Source: Clostridiales bacterium
Lineage (GTDB): Bacteria > Bacillota > Clostridia > Oscillospirales > Oscillospiraceae
Assembly: GCA_004556755.1 (NCBI GenBank)
Contig: SFFW01000009.1
Location: forward strand, 1 to 55,170
Length of the DNA stretch: 55,170 nt
Direction: 5' to 3'
A model generated the notes under the pieces. That model was given only the letters and a program-made list of their open reading frames with translations, was not told the origin of the DNA and ran no database searches. Of this stretch, positions 8,702-16,552 are shown in pieces. Both the position numbers and the translations under genes were made by a program. Every line of letters begins with the position of its first letter. The stretch's first letter is position 1.

Positions 8702-9886
8702 TCAGTCTCTGAAATAAAGATCTCTTGTGTACACCTTGTCTGCCGAGTCGGAAAGGCACGGCTCCATACGGTTTGCGACTATAAGGTCGGAGCGCCGCTT
8801 AAACTCGTCAAGGTCGGCTACCACGGGGATGCCATCAAACTCATCGGACTTCAAAGTAGGCTCAAAGATCACGACGCTTGCGCCCGCCGACCTGAGTCTT
8901 GCGATGACGCCCCGTATGCTGCTTTCACGGAAGTTATCCGAACCCGCCTTCATGGTGAGGCGGTAGATGCCGATGACACCGCCGCCGGCTCTGCTCATTA
9001 TCATTCGTGCTATGTGATCCTTGCGCTCGTCGTTTGCGGCGACCGATGCGCTGATGATCTTGTTGGGGATGCTCCCGAAGTTTGCGACGAGCTGCTTCGT
9101 GTCCTTGGGCAGGCAGTAGCCGCCGTAGCCGAAGGAGGGGTTGTTGTAGTGCGCACCGATGCGGGGGTCAAGGCACACGCCGTCGATGATCTGACGGGTG
9201 TTAAGCCCTCTCAGCTCGCAGTAGGTGTCAAGCTCGTTGAAGTAGCTGACACGCACCGCAAGGTAGGTGTTCGCAAAGAGCTTTATCGCCTCCGCCTCCG
9301 TGGAGTTGGTGAACAGCACGGGGATGTCCTTGTCGAGAGCACCCTCGGTCAGGAGCGAAGCAAACAGCTCAGCGTCCTCCTTCGTCGCCATGCCGCCCTT
9401 CGGTCTGCCGACCACGATGCGGCTGGGGTGCAGATTGTCGTAAAGCGCCTTGCCCTCACGCAGAAATTCGGGTGAGAACAGAAGCCTTTTGCAGGCAAAT
9501 TTCCCGACGATGCTCTCCGAATAGCCCACGGGTACCGTGGATTTGATGACGACGAGTGCATCTGGATTCACCCTGCCGACGAGGTCAAGCACGAACTCGA
9601 CGGTGGAGGTGTTGAAGATGTTCCTCTCCGGATCGTAGTCCGTTGGAGTGGCGATTATTATAAGCTCTGCGTTTTTGTACGCAAGCTCCGCCTGCGTGCT
9701 TGCCCGGAGCTTGAGTCCCTTGCCGAGGTACTCGCTGATCTCCCTGTCGACTATGGGGGAGACACCGCCGTTTATCTTGTCCGCTTTCGCCGGGGTCGTG
9801 GTGACCGCCGTGACCTCGTGGCGCTGTGCCAGCAGCACCGCCTGGGCAAGTCCCACATATCCTACGCCTGCGACCGCAATTTTCAT
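8702..9886 (-). CDS. ugd: UDP-glucose 6-dehydrogenase
   Basis: A 394-residue nucleotide-sugar dehydrogenase that oxidises UDP-glucose to UDP-glucuronate with two NAD+. The Rossmann motif is at the start (MKIAVAGVGYVGLAQAVLLA). KSTVPVGYS and LLFSPEFLREGKAL are conserved core motifs, and the catalytic cysteine is in FGYGGYCLPKDTKQL at about residue 250. EAIKLFANTYLAVRVSYFNE forms the dimer core helix. The C-terminal UDP-binding domain is present, so the enzyme looks complete. It supplies uronic acid for the polysaccharide made by the operon. UDP-mannuronate-type dehydrogenases are related, but the short C-terminus and YCLPKDTKQL favour ugd. Confidence 0.9.
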   Translation of the reverse strand: MKIAVAGVGYVGLAQAVLLAQRHEVTAVTTTPAKADKINGGVSPIVDREISEYLGKGLKLRASTQAELAYKNAELIIIATPTDYDPERNIFNTSTVEFVLDLVGRVNPDALVVIKSTVPVGYSESIVGKFACKRLLFSPEFLREGKALYDNLHPSRIVVGRPKGGMATKEDAELFASLLTEGALDKDIPVLFTNSTEAEAIKLFANTYLAVRVSYFNELDTYCELRGLNTRQIIDGVCLDPRIGAHYNNPSFGYGGYCLPKDTKQLVANFGSIPNKIISASVAANDERKDHIARMIMSRAGGGVIGIYRLTMKAGSDNFRESSIRGVIARLRSAGASVVIFEPTLKSDEFDGIPVVADLDEFKRRSDLIVANRMEPCLSDSADKVYTRDLYFRD

Positions 9887-9900
9887 ATCTATCTCTCCGG

Positions 9901-11148
9901 TTATATGGTTTTCGGATACTTCGAGGTGTCCTTACCCTGCGCCGTATCCATAATAAGCTGCGCCTCCATGCCGAAGCGCCGATCGACCGTCATAAACTTC
10001 TCCGTCGCCGTGCGATAGGCGCTGCTGCGGAGCTTTTCAATCAACGCTCTGTCGTTTGCCAAGGCGATGAGCCTTTCGGCAGCCTCCTCCTCGGCATCGT
10101 AAACGAGGCAGTTTTCGTTGTCCTCGATAAATTCGTCGATGGAGTGATTGTTGTTTGTCAGCACTACGCTGCCTTCGCCCATCACCTCATAGAAAATGTT
10201 CACTCTGTTCCATTCGCTGACGAGCAGGGTCGCAAGGGAGTTTCTCGCATATTTGCGGCACAGGCTCTGCGGCTTGCCTCCGACGAAATGTACATAGTCC
10301 TCGATGCCGTACTCGGCGATAACCTTTTTCGTGGCGTCGAACATTTCCCGACTGCTCACGTCGCCGATGAGGTACAGGTGCATTTTGACGCCTCGCTTAT
10401 GCACCTCACCGAGGATCCTTGCTGCCCTGTCCTGCCGCTTTACGTCGGCGATCCTGCCGACCATCGAGAGACAGTTCGGGTCGTATACGTCGGGGTAACT
10501 GCCGCTGCCGGTATCAGGCTTGGGCTGCTTGTCGGGGACCATCACCGCCGAGCGCCAGAAGTAAAAGTCAAACTTCTTCTTTTTGATGCCGAGGATGTCG
10601 TACAGCTCGTCGGCACGGCTGCCGTCGTTCGTGGCGAGCAAAAAGCTCTTGCGGCTCATCATCGAAAGCGTTATGTACGTGTAATCCTTAAGCGCCTTTA
10701 AGCGGCGGCGGAAAACGCCCTTTACGGGTTCGAGGACGTTCGCCATCTCCTGCGTTCCAAACTGGCGCAGGGCGCAGGGAACGCCCATTTTTGCAGCCGT
10801 GCGCACGCCCATGTGAGAGCCCTCCGACAGACCGTACACAAAGTCGTAGTGCCGTGCCTTGAGGCGCTTGCGGGTCTCCCGCATGAGCAGCAGCGGAAGC
10901 TCAAGCTTACCCAAGACTCCGCCGTGCTTCGACTTTATTTGAAAGAAATTTTCCTTTTTGAAGTGTTCGCTTTCCGTGACCTCATGCTCTGCGTTTGAAA
11001 ACAGAAGCAGGTCGATTGTATTTCCACGCTCCAAGAGCAGCTTGAAGGGGTAGAAAAACGCAGGCAGACCCGACAGCGTTTCTTCGTTCATGCCGCCGAG
11101 TATCGTGTCCACCGCAGGGTTATCAAAGGCTATGTAAAGAATCCTCAT
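9901..11148 (-). CDS. Glycosyltransferase family 4 (GT-B)
   Basis: A 415-residue GT-B enzyme. The N-terminal acceptor domain begins MRILYIAFDNPAVDTILGGM. The C-terminal donor domain has LSMVGRIADVKRQDRAARIL, HLYLIGDVSSREMF, VHFVGGKPQ and the E-rich EVMGEGSVVLTNN motif characteristic of family 4 enzymes. It is the first gene of the polysaccharide operon, behind a near-consensus promoter at 11208-11236. Like ugd it has G+C content close to the chromosome, unlike the three downstream genes. Sugar specificity is unknown. Confidence 0.87.
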   Translation of the reverse strand: MRILYIAFDNPAVDTILGGMNEETLSGLPAFFYPFKLLLERGNTIDLLLFSNAEHEVTESEHFKKENFFQIKSKHGGVLGKLELPLLLMRETRKRLKARHYDFVYGLSEGSHMGVRTAAKMGVPCALRQFGTQEMANVLEPVKGVFRRRLKALKDYTYITLSMMSRKSFLLATNDGSRADELYDILGIKKKKFDFYFWRSAVMVPDKQPKPDTGSGSYPDVYDPNCLSMVGRIADVKRQDRAARILGEVHKRGVKMHLYLIGDVSSREMFDATKKVIAEYGIEDYVHFVGGKPQSLCRKYARNSLATLLVSEWNRVNIFYEVMGEGSVVLTNNNHSIDEFIEDNENCLVYDAEEEAAERLIALANDRALIEKLRSSAYRTATEKFMTVDRRFGMEAQLIMDTAQGKDTSKYPKTI

Positions 11149-11207
11149 GCTATTTATCCTGACCTACCTTATAATCTCCGTTGTCAAATCACATAATAAA
11201 TCATTTT

Positions 11208-11236
11208 ATTATAATACCATAATCTTGTATAGTCAA
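11208..11236 (-). promoter_or_regulatory. Sigma-A promoter of the polysaccharide operon
   Basis: On the minus strand TTGACT (11236-11231), a 17-base spacer, and TATAAT (11213-11208). It lies about 60 bases upstream of the first glycosyltransferase and reads towards it. It is expected to drive 11148 down to 5237, since no terminator is seen between those genes. Confidence 0.8.
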
Positions 11237-11249
11237 TCGCTTATGAAAT

Positions 11250-11288
11250 GAAAAAGCTCCCGAAGCCGCAGGCTTCGGGAGCTTTTTT
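11250..11288. terminator. Terminator of the sigma/PepSY operon
   Basis: Perfect stem AAAAGCTCCCGAAGCC/GGCTTCGGGAGCTTTT with a GCA loop and flanking A and T runs. It ends the leftward sigma-factor operon just before the polysaccharide promoter and could also act in the other direction. Confidence 0.9.
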
Positions 11289-11297
11289 ATATTCCGA

Positions 11298-11831
11298 TCA
11301 ATCGTCGTCGACGTCGACGTAGATGATCTCACCGGTGCGTCCGTTTATCTCGACCTCAAACTCAAGGCTGCCCTTGCTCAGCTCAACGCTGTACTCGTAG
11401 TACGCCTTGCCGATGTCGAAGCCGGATTCGAGGTCGCAGTCAATGTCCTCGACAAAGATGCTGCCGGGAACGTCGGCGTAATTTTCCTCGACGTAGCTTA
11501 TCGCAAGCTCACGGGCCTGCTCACGGGTGATCCTCGTGTTGCCGTCGGCGTTGTTCGATCTTATCGAGTGGACGATAAGCACCGCAGCGCCGCCTATAAT
11601 GGCTATTGCAAGTATCGCAACCACGACGGTGGTAAGTATCGTTTTGAGGCTGTGCTTCTTTGCTGCCTTTTTGTATGCGCCGCCGTCGGCCTCACTGATG
11701 ACGTTCGTCGCTTCGTTGTCGATGATCTCCGTCAGCTTGCGGGCTTTGGCGATCTCGGTGCGGACGAACTGGACCTCCTCGTCCGTTGCGGTCCCGTCAA
11801 GGAACTTCTTGTACGCTTTTTCAAAATCCAT
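11298..11831 (-). CDS. Single-pass membrane protein with PepSY domain, putative anti-sigma factor
   Basis: A 177-residue protein: a cytoplasmic part (1-60, with DEEVQFVRTEIAKARKL), one transmembrane helix (about 66-88, TTVVVAILAIAIIGGAAVLI) and an outside PepSY-type domain (ITREQARELAISYVEENY ... FEVEINGRTGEIIYVDVD). It follows an ECF sigma gene with a two-base gap, which suggests it binds and restrains that sigma factor. The cytoplasmic part lacks a zinc-binding HxxxCxxC motif, so this role is inferred from position and topology. The start at 11831 was chosen because GGAGG lies just upstream; the longer frame has no such site. The acidic tail ends in DVDDD. Confidence 0.7.
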   Translation of the reverse strand: MDFEKAYKKFLDGTATDEEVQFVRTEIAKARKLTEIIDNEATNVISEADGGAYKKAAKKHSLKTILTTVVVAILAIAIIGGAAVLIVHSIRSNNADGNTRITREQARELAISYVEENYADVPGSIFVEDIDCDLESGFDIGKAYYEYSVELSKGSLEFEVEINGRTGEIIYVDVDDD

Positions 11832-11833
11832 TG

Positions 11834-12310
11834 TTATACCTCCAGCTTTTTTCTTAAACTTTCTCTTGCCCTGCACAGGATGACCTTGACATTATCCGGC
11901 GTTTTACCGGTGATCCCGGCGATCTCCTTCACGGACAGCCGCTCAAAGTAGAACAGCGTAATGACCTCCGCCTGCGTCTGCGGGAGCAGATCTATCGCAC
12001 GGTAGAGCGCCCGGTAGTCCTCCCGTCGGATTATCTCGTCGATGAGAGCGTCACGCTCTCCCGCAAGCTCCTCCGGCAGCTCCTCGCAGCGACGGGTGCG
12101 CCTTTGCTCGTTGTAGTACAGGTTGCGGCACACGGTAAAGAGCCACGACTTAAAGCTCCGTATCTCGCCGTCTGCGGTCTCGAGCGCCTTGAAAAACGCC
12201 TCGGACACTATCTCCTCGGCGACGCTGCGATCCTTTGACAGCGACAGCATATACAGCAGGGCTTCGTTATAGTGTTTTTTGAACAGCTCCTCAATAACGT
12301 CGCTTTTCAC
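11834..12310 (-). CDS. ECF-type RNA polymerase sigma factor
   Basis: A 158-residue sigma-70 family protein with only regions 2 and 4. Region 2 is at 7-75 (EELFKKHYNEALLYMLSLS, then EAFFKALE and FKSWLFTVCRNLYYNEQRR). Region 4 is at 100-155 (LLPQTQAEVITLFYFERLSV, KEIAGITGKTPDNVKVILCR). It probably directs transcription of its own operon from the promoter at 12372-12401, whose AAC/GTC pattern differs from sigma-A sites. The downstream membrane protein is the likely antagonist. The inducing signal and the rest of the regulon cannot be read from the window. Confidence 0.88.
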   Translation of the reverse strand: MKSDVIEELFKKHYNEALLYMLSLSKDRSVAEEIVSEAFFKALETADGEIRSFKSWLFTVCRNLYYNEQRRTRRCEELPEELAGERDALIDEIIRREDYRALYRAIDLLPQTQAEVITLFYFERLSVKEIAGITGKTPDNVKVILCRARESLRKKLEV

Positions 12311-12371
12311 CTTGGACTCCTTGTGCTTTAGTGTTGCCTTACAAAACCGGTTTCGTTTCGTGCGTTTCGTA

Positions 12372-12401
12372 TATAAGACACCGGGGCAGACAAAAGGTTA
12401 C
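12372..12401 (-). promoter_or_regulatory. Likely autoregulated ECF promoter
   Basis: On the minus strand GTAACC (12401-12396), a 16-base spacer, then GTCTTATA (12379-12372). The AAC core at -35 and GTC at -10 are typical for ECF sigma promoters. It lies about 62 bases upstream of the sigma gene. The leader holds three CGTTTCGT-like direct repeats of unknown role. Confidence 0.65.
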
Positions 12402-12433
12402 ACCCTTTTTTGAAAAAAGTCGAAAATATTAAA

Positions 12434-12460
12434 AAAGGGAGAGCGTCACGCTCTCCCTTT
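12434..12460 (-). terminator. Terminator of gdhA
   Basis: Twelve-base perfect stem AAAGGGAGAGCG/CGCTCTCCCTTT with a three-base loop; on the minus strand it is followed by a T-run. It lies 18 bases after the gdhA stop. Confidence 0.88.
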
Positions 12461-12477
12461 AACTATTGGTTCGTAGA

Positions 12478-13824
12478 TCAGACGATACCCTGTGCCATCA
12501 TTGCGTCGGCAACCTTGAGGAAGCCTGCAACGTTTGCGCCGAGCATCATGTCGCCGGGCTTGCCGCACTCGATGGATGCTTCGAGGCATGCTTCGAAGAT
12601 CTTCTTCATGATGCCCTTGAGCTTCTCGTCGACTTCTTCAAAGCTCCAGCTCATACGCATGGAGTTCTGGCTCATCTCAAGACCGGAGGTAGCAACGCCG
12701 CCTGCGTTGGATGCCTTACCGGGGGTGTAGAGGAGACCTGCTTCCTGAACTGCGGAAATTGCTTCCGGAGTCAGAGGCATGTTTGCGCCCTCGAACACTG
12801 CGAATGCGCCGTTTGCGATAAGTGCCTTTGCACCGGCCTCGTCCATCTCGTTCTGAGATGCGCAGGGCATTGCGATGTCGCACTTGACGTTCCAGATGTT
12901 CTTGCAGCCTTCAACGTACTGAGAACCTGCGACCTCGTCTGCGTAGACGGAGATGCGAGCTCTTCTCTTCTGCTTGATGTCAAACAGAACGTCGAGGTTG
13001 ATGCCGTTGGGATCGTAGATGTAGCCCTTGGAGTCGCTCATTGCAACGACCTTGCCGCCGAGCTCCATGCACTTCTGAGCGCAGTACTGAGCAACGTTGC
13101 CGGAGCCGGAAACGACGACGGTCTGTCCCTCGAAGGACTTGCCGTTGTACTTAAGGACTTCGTCGGAGAAGTAGCAGATACCGAAGCCGGTAGCCTGGGT
13201 ACGTGCGAGGGAGCCGCCGTAGGTCAGGCCCTTGCCGGTGATGACGCCGCCTTCGAAGCGGTCAACGATCTTCTTGTACTGACCGTACATGTAGCCGACC
13301 TCACGAGCGCCGACACCGATGTCGCCTGCGGGAGTGTCGGTAAACTGACCGATGTGACGGTACAGCTCGGTCATGAAGCTCTGGCAGAAGCGCATGATCT
13401 CTGCATCGGACTTGCCGTGGGGGTCGAAGTCGGAGCCGCCCTTGCCGCCGCCCATGGGGAGGGTGGTCAGAGAGTTCTTCAGGATCTGCTCAAAGCCGAG
13501 GAACTTGATAACGGAGAGGTTGACGGAGGGATGGAAACGGAGACCGCCCTTGTAAGGTCCGATTGCGGAGTTGAACTGAACACGGTAGCCGCGGTTTACG
13601 TGGGTAACGCCGTTGTCGTCGACCCAGGGAACACGGAACATGATCATGCGCTCAGGCTCAACAAAGCGCTCGATGAGGCCTGCCTTCTCCCACTCGGGGT
13701 GCTTGTCAACGACGAGCTGGAGGCTCTCGAAAACTTCACGGACAGCCTGAAGGAACTCGGGCTGATCGGGGTCGCGCTTCTCAACGTCTGCGTATACACG
13801 CTTGAGGTATTCGTTGGTAATCAT
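12478..13824 (-). CDS. gdhA: Glutamate dehydrogenase, NADP-type (hexameric)
   Basis: A 448-residue hexameric GDH that interconverts glutamate with 2-oxoglutarate and ammonia. Visible motifs: YKGGLRFHPSVNLSVIKFLG (substrate site), LPMGGGKGGSDFDPHGKSD with the catalytic lysine, DTPAGDIGVGAREVGYMYGQ, and the dinucleotide-fold segment VVVSGSGNVAQYCAQKCMEL. The start at 13824 follows AGGAGAG and matches the family N-terminus (MITNEYLKRVYADVEKRDP); the upstream frame extension has no support. The gene is monocistronic, with its own terminator and a long A+T-rich upstream region. The family member of this length is usually the NADPH assimilatory enzyme. Confidence 0.95.
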   Translation of the reverse strand: MITNEYLKRVYADVEKRDPDQPEFLQAVREVFESLQLVVDKHPEWEKAGLIERFVEPERMIMFRVPWVDDNGVTHVNRGYRVQFNSAIGPYKGGLRFHPSVNLSVIKFLGFEQILKNSLTTLPMGGGKGGSDFDPHGKSDAEIMRFCQSFMTELYRHIGQFTDTPAGDIGVGAREVGYMYGQYKKIVDRFEGGVITGKGLTYGGSLARTQATGFGICYFSDEVLKYNGKSFEGQTVVVSGSGNVAQYCAQKCMELGGKVVAMSDSKGYIYDPNGINLDVLFDIKQKRRARISVYADEVAGSQYVEGCKNIWNVKCDIAMPCASQNEMDEAGAKALIANGAFAVFEGANMPLTPEAISAVQEAGLLYTPGKASNAGGVATSGLEMSQNSMRMSWSFEEVDEKLKGIMKKIFEACLEASIECGKPGDMMLGANVAGFLKVADAMMAQGIV

Positions 13825-14040
13825 AGATTTTTCTCTCCTGTTCGAAAAATTAAAAACAAACATCAAGGGAAAGACGAAAGTCCTTATTTCCCTATCCTCA
13901 TTGATTTTAGTACCAAGCCCATAAAAGTACAATTGTGAGAAATGCTGAATTATTGCACAAATTTTAGAGCAATATTAACAAGGAAAATTAAAAATTTCAC
14001 ACACTTTGTTGCAAAAAATCCACCTTTAAGAAATTTTTGC

Positions 14041-14069
14041 TTGACATTTTATGCGATATGGGCTATTAT
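14041..14069 (+). promoter_or_regulatory. Consensus sigma-A promoter with no recognised product
   Basis: TTGACA, 17 bases, TATTAT on the plus strand, in an A+T-rich stretch between gdhA and the next gene, both of which read leftward. Transcription would start near 14076 and run into the hairpin at 14217-14238. The gap 13833-14210 otherwise holds only the presumed gdhA promoter, for which I see no clear match. Confidence 0.6.
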
Positions 14070-14074
14070 TCAAA

Positions 14075-14137
14075 ATGAAATTACGCAAACGCATAATAAG
14101 CAGAAAAACTAAAATGCAAAAGCGTAAAAATAATTGA
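14075..14137 (+). other. 20-codon basic ORF right at the predicted transcript start
   Basis: ATG at 14075 reads MKLRKRIISRKTKMQKRKNN and stops at 14137. It begins at the expected first base of the transcript from the promoter at 14041-14069, so it would be leaderless, or the transcript is a small RNA. The peptide is half lysine and arginine, which in A-rich DNA can arise by chance. Listed because no other product fits the promoter. Confidence 0.25.
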
Positions 14138-14216
14138 GCGTGATGGGGAGCAATTAGCAAAACGGGTCAAAAATAGGGAGACGAGGGAGAAAGACGCAAA
14201 ACGTGAAAATTAAAAA

Positions 14217-14238
14217 CCGCCCGAAGGGTTTCGGGCGG
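14217..14238. terminator. Terminator hairpin CCGCCCGAA/TTCGGGCGG
   Basis: Nine-base stem, four-base loop. On the minus strand it is followed by TTTTTAATTTT, so it ends the hypothetical gene 14247-14696. It would also stop or stabilise a transcript from the plus-strand promoter at 14041. Confidence 0.8.
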
Positions 14239-14246
14239 AGTGTGGA

Positions 14247-14696
14247 TCATTTTTTGAAAAGTCCGAGCAGCTTTGAGACAAAGTTCTCCTCGGCGGGAGC
14301 GGGCTTGGCTGCACCGTCACGGGGGTCAAGCACTATCCACGGAAGCAGGATGTCGGAGACGACAAAGGTAAATTCGCCCTCGCCGGAGTCCTTGACGCTT
14401 ATGTTCATGCGGCTTATGCGGTGGGTAAAGCCGGGATCGCCGATGCTGCCTTTACAGCGGTACTCGGCGGTGTAGCGCAGCTTTTCGCCCTCGTCGTTCC
14501 ATACGAGGGAGTCGGGCTTTATGATGTCGATGCCAAACACGTCGAAGAAGCTTAGCAGCTCCGGGATGGAGAGGCAAAGCTGGGTGGTGAAGTTTCTGTA
14601 ATAGGGTGTCTTGTTTTCGGGCTTTGCGGTGTAGCGGCTGAGGTTTGCGTCGTAGTCGATCTCAAAATTACAGCCCGCCTTGGTGATGTATTTCAT
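14247..14696 (-). CDS. Hypothetical protein, 149 aa
   Basis: I do not recognise a family. The protein (MKYITKAGCNFEIDYDANLS ... NFVSKLLGLFKK) has no signal peptide or membrane segment. It is rich in beta-prone stretches (EKLRYTAEYRCKGS, GEFTFVVSDILLPWIVLD) and ends in a basic amphipathic tail after an Ala/Pro linker (GAAKPAPAEE). AGGAG lies upstream of the ATG. A terminator follows. It stands alone between gdhA and a repeat-rich gap and could be a small cytosolic single-domain protein. Confidence 0.7.
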   Translation of the reverse strand: MKYITKAGCNFEIDYDANLSRYTAKPENKTPYYRNFTTQLCLSIPELLSFFDVFGIDIIKPDSLVWNDEGEKLRYTAEYRCKGSIGDPGFTHRISRMNISVKDSGEGEFTFVVSDILLPWIVLDPRDGAAKPAPAEENFVSKLLGLFKK

Positions 14697-14780
14697 GAGT
14701 ATCGCTCCTTTGATTCAAATGTCGGGATGTGTACATTATATTTAATGCGAACGAAAAAAGCAAGGCAAAGACCTGCAAAA

Positions 14781-14817
14781 GAATGAATAGTGAAAAGTGA
14801 ATAATGAATAGTGAATA
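14781..14817. repeat. Short tandem repeat of a GAATAGT(G) unit
   Basis: Imperfect tandem copies of a seven to eight base unit (GAATAGTG, AAAAGTG, AATAATG, AATAGTG). It lies in the 344-base gap between the hypothetical gene and the toxin-antitoxin operon, next to two hairpins. Confidence 0.6.
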
Positions 14818-14820
14818 AGT

Positions 14821-14858
14821 AAAAATCGACAAATCTCTGCCGAGACCTGTCGATTTTT
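14821..14858. terminator. Hairpin AAAAATCGACA/TGTCGATTTTT
   Basis: An 11-base perfect stem with A-run before and T-run after and a 16-base loop. It may be a bidirectional terminator or part of the repeat cluster; no gene ends next to it. Confidence 0.5.
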
Positions 14859-14869
14859 GGTGGGGGAAG

Positions 14870-14951
14870 GTGGATTCGCTTTTCTGTGGAAAAGCCACGG
14901 CGGTTGCAGCAGTCCCCCGGACTGCTGCCAAGAGCCGCCTTTCGAATCCAC
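14870..14951. repeat. 82-bp nested imperfect palindrome
   Basis: Outer arms GTGGATTCG/CGAATCCAC, middle arms GGCGG/CCGCC, and a ten-base inner perfect stem GCAGCAGTCC/GGACTGCTGC (14906-14928). It looks like a dispersed intergenic repeat of the REP/MITE type. A further small hairpin (AGACAAGC/GCTTGTCT, 14964-14983) follows. No gene is seen from 14697 to 15040. Confidence 0.65.
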
Positions 14952-15040
14952 AAAAAAGCAAAAAGACAAGCTTTCGCTTGTCTAATTGCTGCGATGTTAG
15001 CACCAAACGGTGCGTAAATGCAGGGTGTTTGCACCAAAAG

Positions 15041-16138
15041 TTACTGCAAAATAATCTTATACTTTTGACGCAGACCAGCACATCTATTAGAGGCAATAAT
15101 TCCATCATGTTGAAGACGTCCTGCTACCACGCCGGGGTGAATACCAATACTTCTAGCAAAGGCGACTATTTGAGCATCTGATGTGTATTTATTAGGCGCA
15201 AATCTACGGTAATCCTTTAACGGGATCAAATAGTTCTGCGCAAAATCATCTGCCTCTGTCTCCAATCTAGCATCCATAACGCGCATTTCCTGAGAACTTG
15301 CACTAACAAAAACCGTCTTTGTTTTTTGTTGCAGTACATGCTTGATCTCATGGAATAACGAGAACCAAAATGTGTCCGCGTAGGCGCGCCGATCGCTCAT
15401 TGCTAATACAACACGATCCTGTGCAATCCATTTTACAACTCCATTAATTCCAGAATTTTTAAGATGCGGGAGTAGCACGAAAGCTATACCGCACTCTGCA
15501 AATATGCTGCGCAGTCTTGGAAGGAACACATCCGGATCTTGTACAGTCATGTTTCTTATCTCTGGCAAATAAGATTTTAGTTTTTCTGCGCTAAACGGCT
15601 CAGTTTTAACTTGTTTTGCGAAATTAATAGCTGTTTGCAGCCACGCTTGTGCGTTCACGATATTCTTTTCTTCAATGTTACTAATACCCGTTCTGAAATT
15701 TGCCAAAAAGTCAGGTTGCGCTAAAATTCTAAGATCTGAAACAACTAAGTACCGACAAAGGTTTGTTATTTTTTCAGATACAGATCGTGTCGCGGGAAGT
15801 TTTGCGACTTTTTCGAAGAAAGAATAGTCAATCATCGAAACGACTACTGCTTGCTCGTCCAGTTCCTTTTGACGTTCAATTTCGATGACTTTTTCCTCGA
15901 ATGCGGTTTGCAAATTCAACCAAAAATCAACACTGCTTCCAAGCATTGCAGATAGTTTTTTTGCAAGGTCATTTGATAGATTAATTTGACCACTTATCAA
16001 TTTACTAAGTGTTTTTCCTGTCGTTCCCAACCGTGTTGCAAATTCATCTTGAGTAATCCCCATATCCTCAACGATTTCAGCAACGTAATATCCCGGATGG
16101 AACGCCATAATGTCACTATAATTTATAATGTTACTCAT
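15041..16138 (-). CDS. HigA-like antitoxin with XRE HTH and ImmA/IrrE metallopeptidase domain
   Basis: 365 residues. The N-terminus is a HigA-type helix-turn-helix (about 12-75: HPGYYVAEIVEDMGITQDEF, then LISGQINLSNDLAKKLSAML). The C-terminal half has an ImmA/IrrE zinc-peptidase core with FHEIKHVL (HExxH, about residue 263) and a downstream LETEADDFAQNYL glutamate motif. The gene overlaps the toxin gene by eight bases, the toxin-first order of higBA. It should repress the operon by binding the palindrome at 16502-16522 and neutralise the toxin. The protease domain suggests cleavage-based control. It is lower in G+C than the chromosome, which fits its place beside mobile-element debris. Confidence 0.85.
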   Translation of the reverse strand: MSNIINYSDIMAFHPGYYVAEIVEDMGITQDEFATRLGTTGKTLSKLISGQINLSNDLAKKLSAMLGSSVDFWLNLQTAFEEKVIEIERQKELDEQAVVVSMIDYSFFEKVAKLPATRSVSEKITNLCRYLVVSDLRILAQPDFLANFRTGISNIEEKNIVNAQAWLQTAINFAKQVKTEPFSAEKLKSYLPEIRNMTVQDPDVFLPRLRSIFAECGIAFVLLPHLKNSGINGVVKWIAQDRVVLAMSDRRAYADTFWFSLFHEIKHVLQQKTKTVFVSASSQEMRVMDARLETEADDFAQNYLIPLKDYRRFAPNKYTSDAQIVAFARSIGIHPGVVAGRLQHDGIIASNRCAGLRQKYKIILQ

Positions 16139-16478
16139 AATGGTTCGATACCTCCGTAACCAACACCACTTTTATTTTCTTGCACTGAGCTATAATGTCG
16201 CCACTCGTAATGGTATTGCCGTCGTCATCACACGGAATCAATGCAACTCGGTATCCCGTATTCCCTAAGTATATGCTCCACTCGTGTTTGCGGTCGCCTT
16301 TCAGGGGATGAAAATGAAAAGGCGGGTAACTCGCAATATCTTGTAGCGATGTTGCTACTTTGAATGCGTTTTCTGCAGCTTGCAGTTTTGTCTTCACCTG
16401 TTCAGGATATCTCCATTTGCTTTTGTACTTAGATGAAAACTGCTGCTCTGCAGTTTTGTTTTTATACAGAATTTCCAT
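16131..16478 (-). CDS. HigB/RelE-like toxin
   Basis: A 115-residue basic protein with the RelE/HigB pattern: an N-terminal helical pair (FSSKYKSKWRYPEQVKTKLQ), then HFHPLKGDRKHEWSIYLGN and GYRVALIPC, the strand region carrying catalytic residues in ribosome-dependent mRNA interferases. It is paired with and overlaps an ImmA-type HigA antitoxin, which supports the assignment. Transcription starts from the promoter and palindromic operator just upstream. Catalytic residues cannot be fixed without a structural alignment. Confidence 0.78.
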   Translation of the reverse strand: MEILYKNKTAEQQFSSKYKSKWRYPEQVKTKLQAAENAFKVATSLQDIASYPPFHFHPLKGDRKHEWSIYLGNTGYRVALIPCDDDGNTITSGDIIAQCKKIKVVLVTEVSNHYE

Positions 16479-16501
16479 TCAAAAAAACAGATCACCTCTT
16501 T

Positions 16502-16552
16502 TTATTACCTTTTCGGTAATAAAATTATAGCATCTTTTTTCTGATTTGTAAA
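16502..16552 (-). promoter_or_regulatory. higBA promoter and palindromic operator
   Basis: Minus strand TTTACA (16552-16547), 17 bases, TATAAT (16529-16524). Directly downstream, over the expected start site, lies the perfect inverted repeat TTATTACC-N5-GGTAATAA (16502-16522). This is the classic arrangement for autorepression by a dimeric HTH antitoxin. Confidence 0.8.

Noticed and set aside
12466..13938. 490-codon open frame antisense to gdhA
   Set aside because: A shadow of gdhA codon bias (Ala/Val/Asp/Leu-rich, no domain). The minus-strand gene is a clear glutamate dehydrogenase.
14870..14983. Palindromes as part of a tRNA gene (TTCGAATCC motif)
   Set aside because: No acceptor, D or anticodon arms fit around the motif; the sequence is explained by nested inverted repeats.
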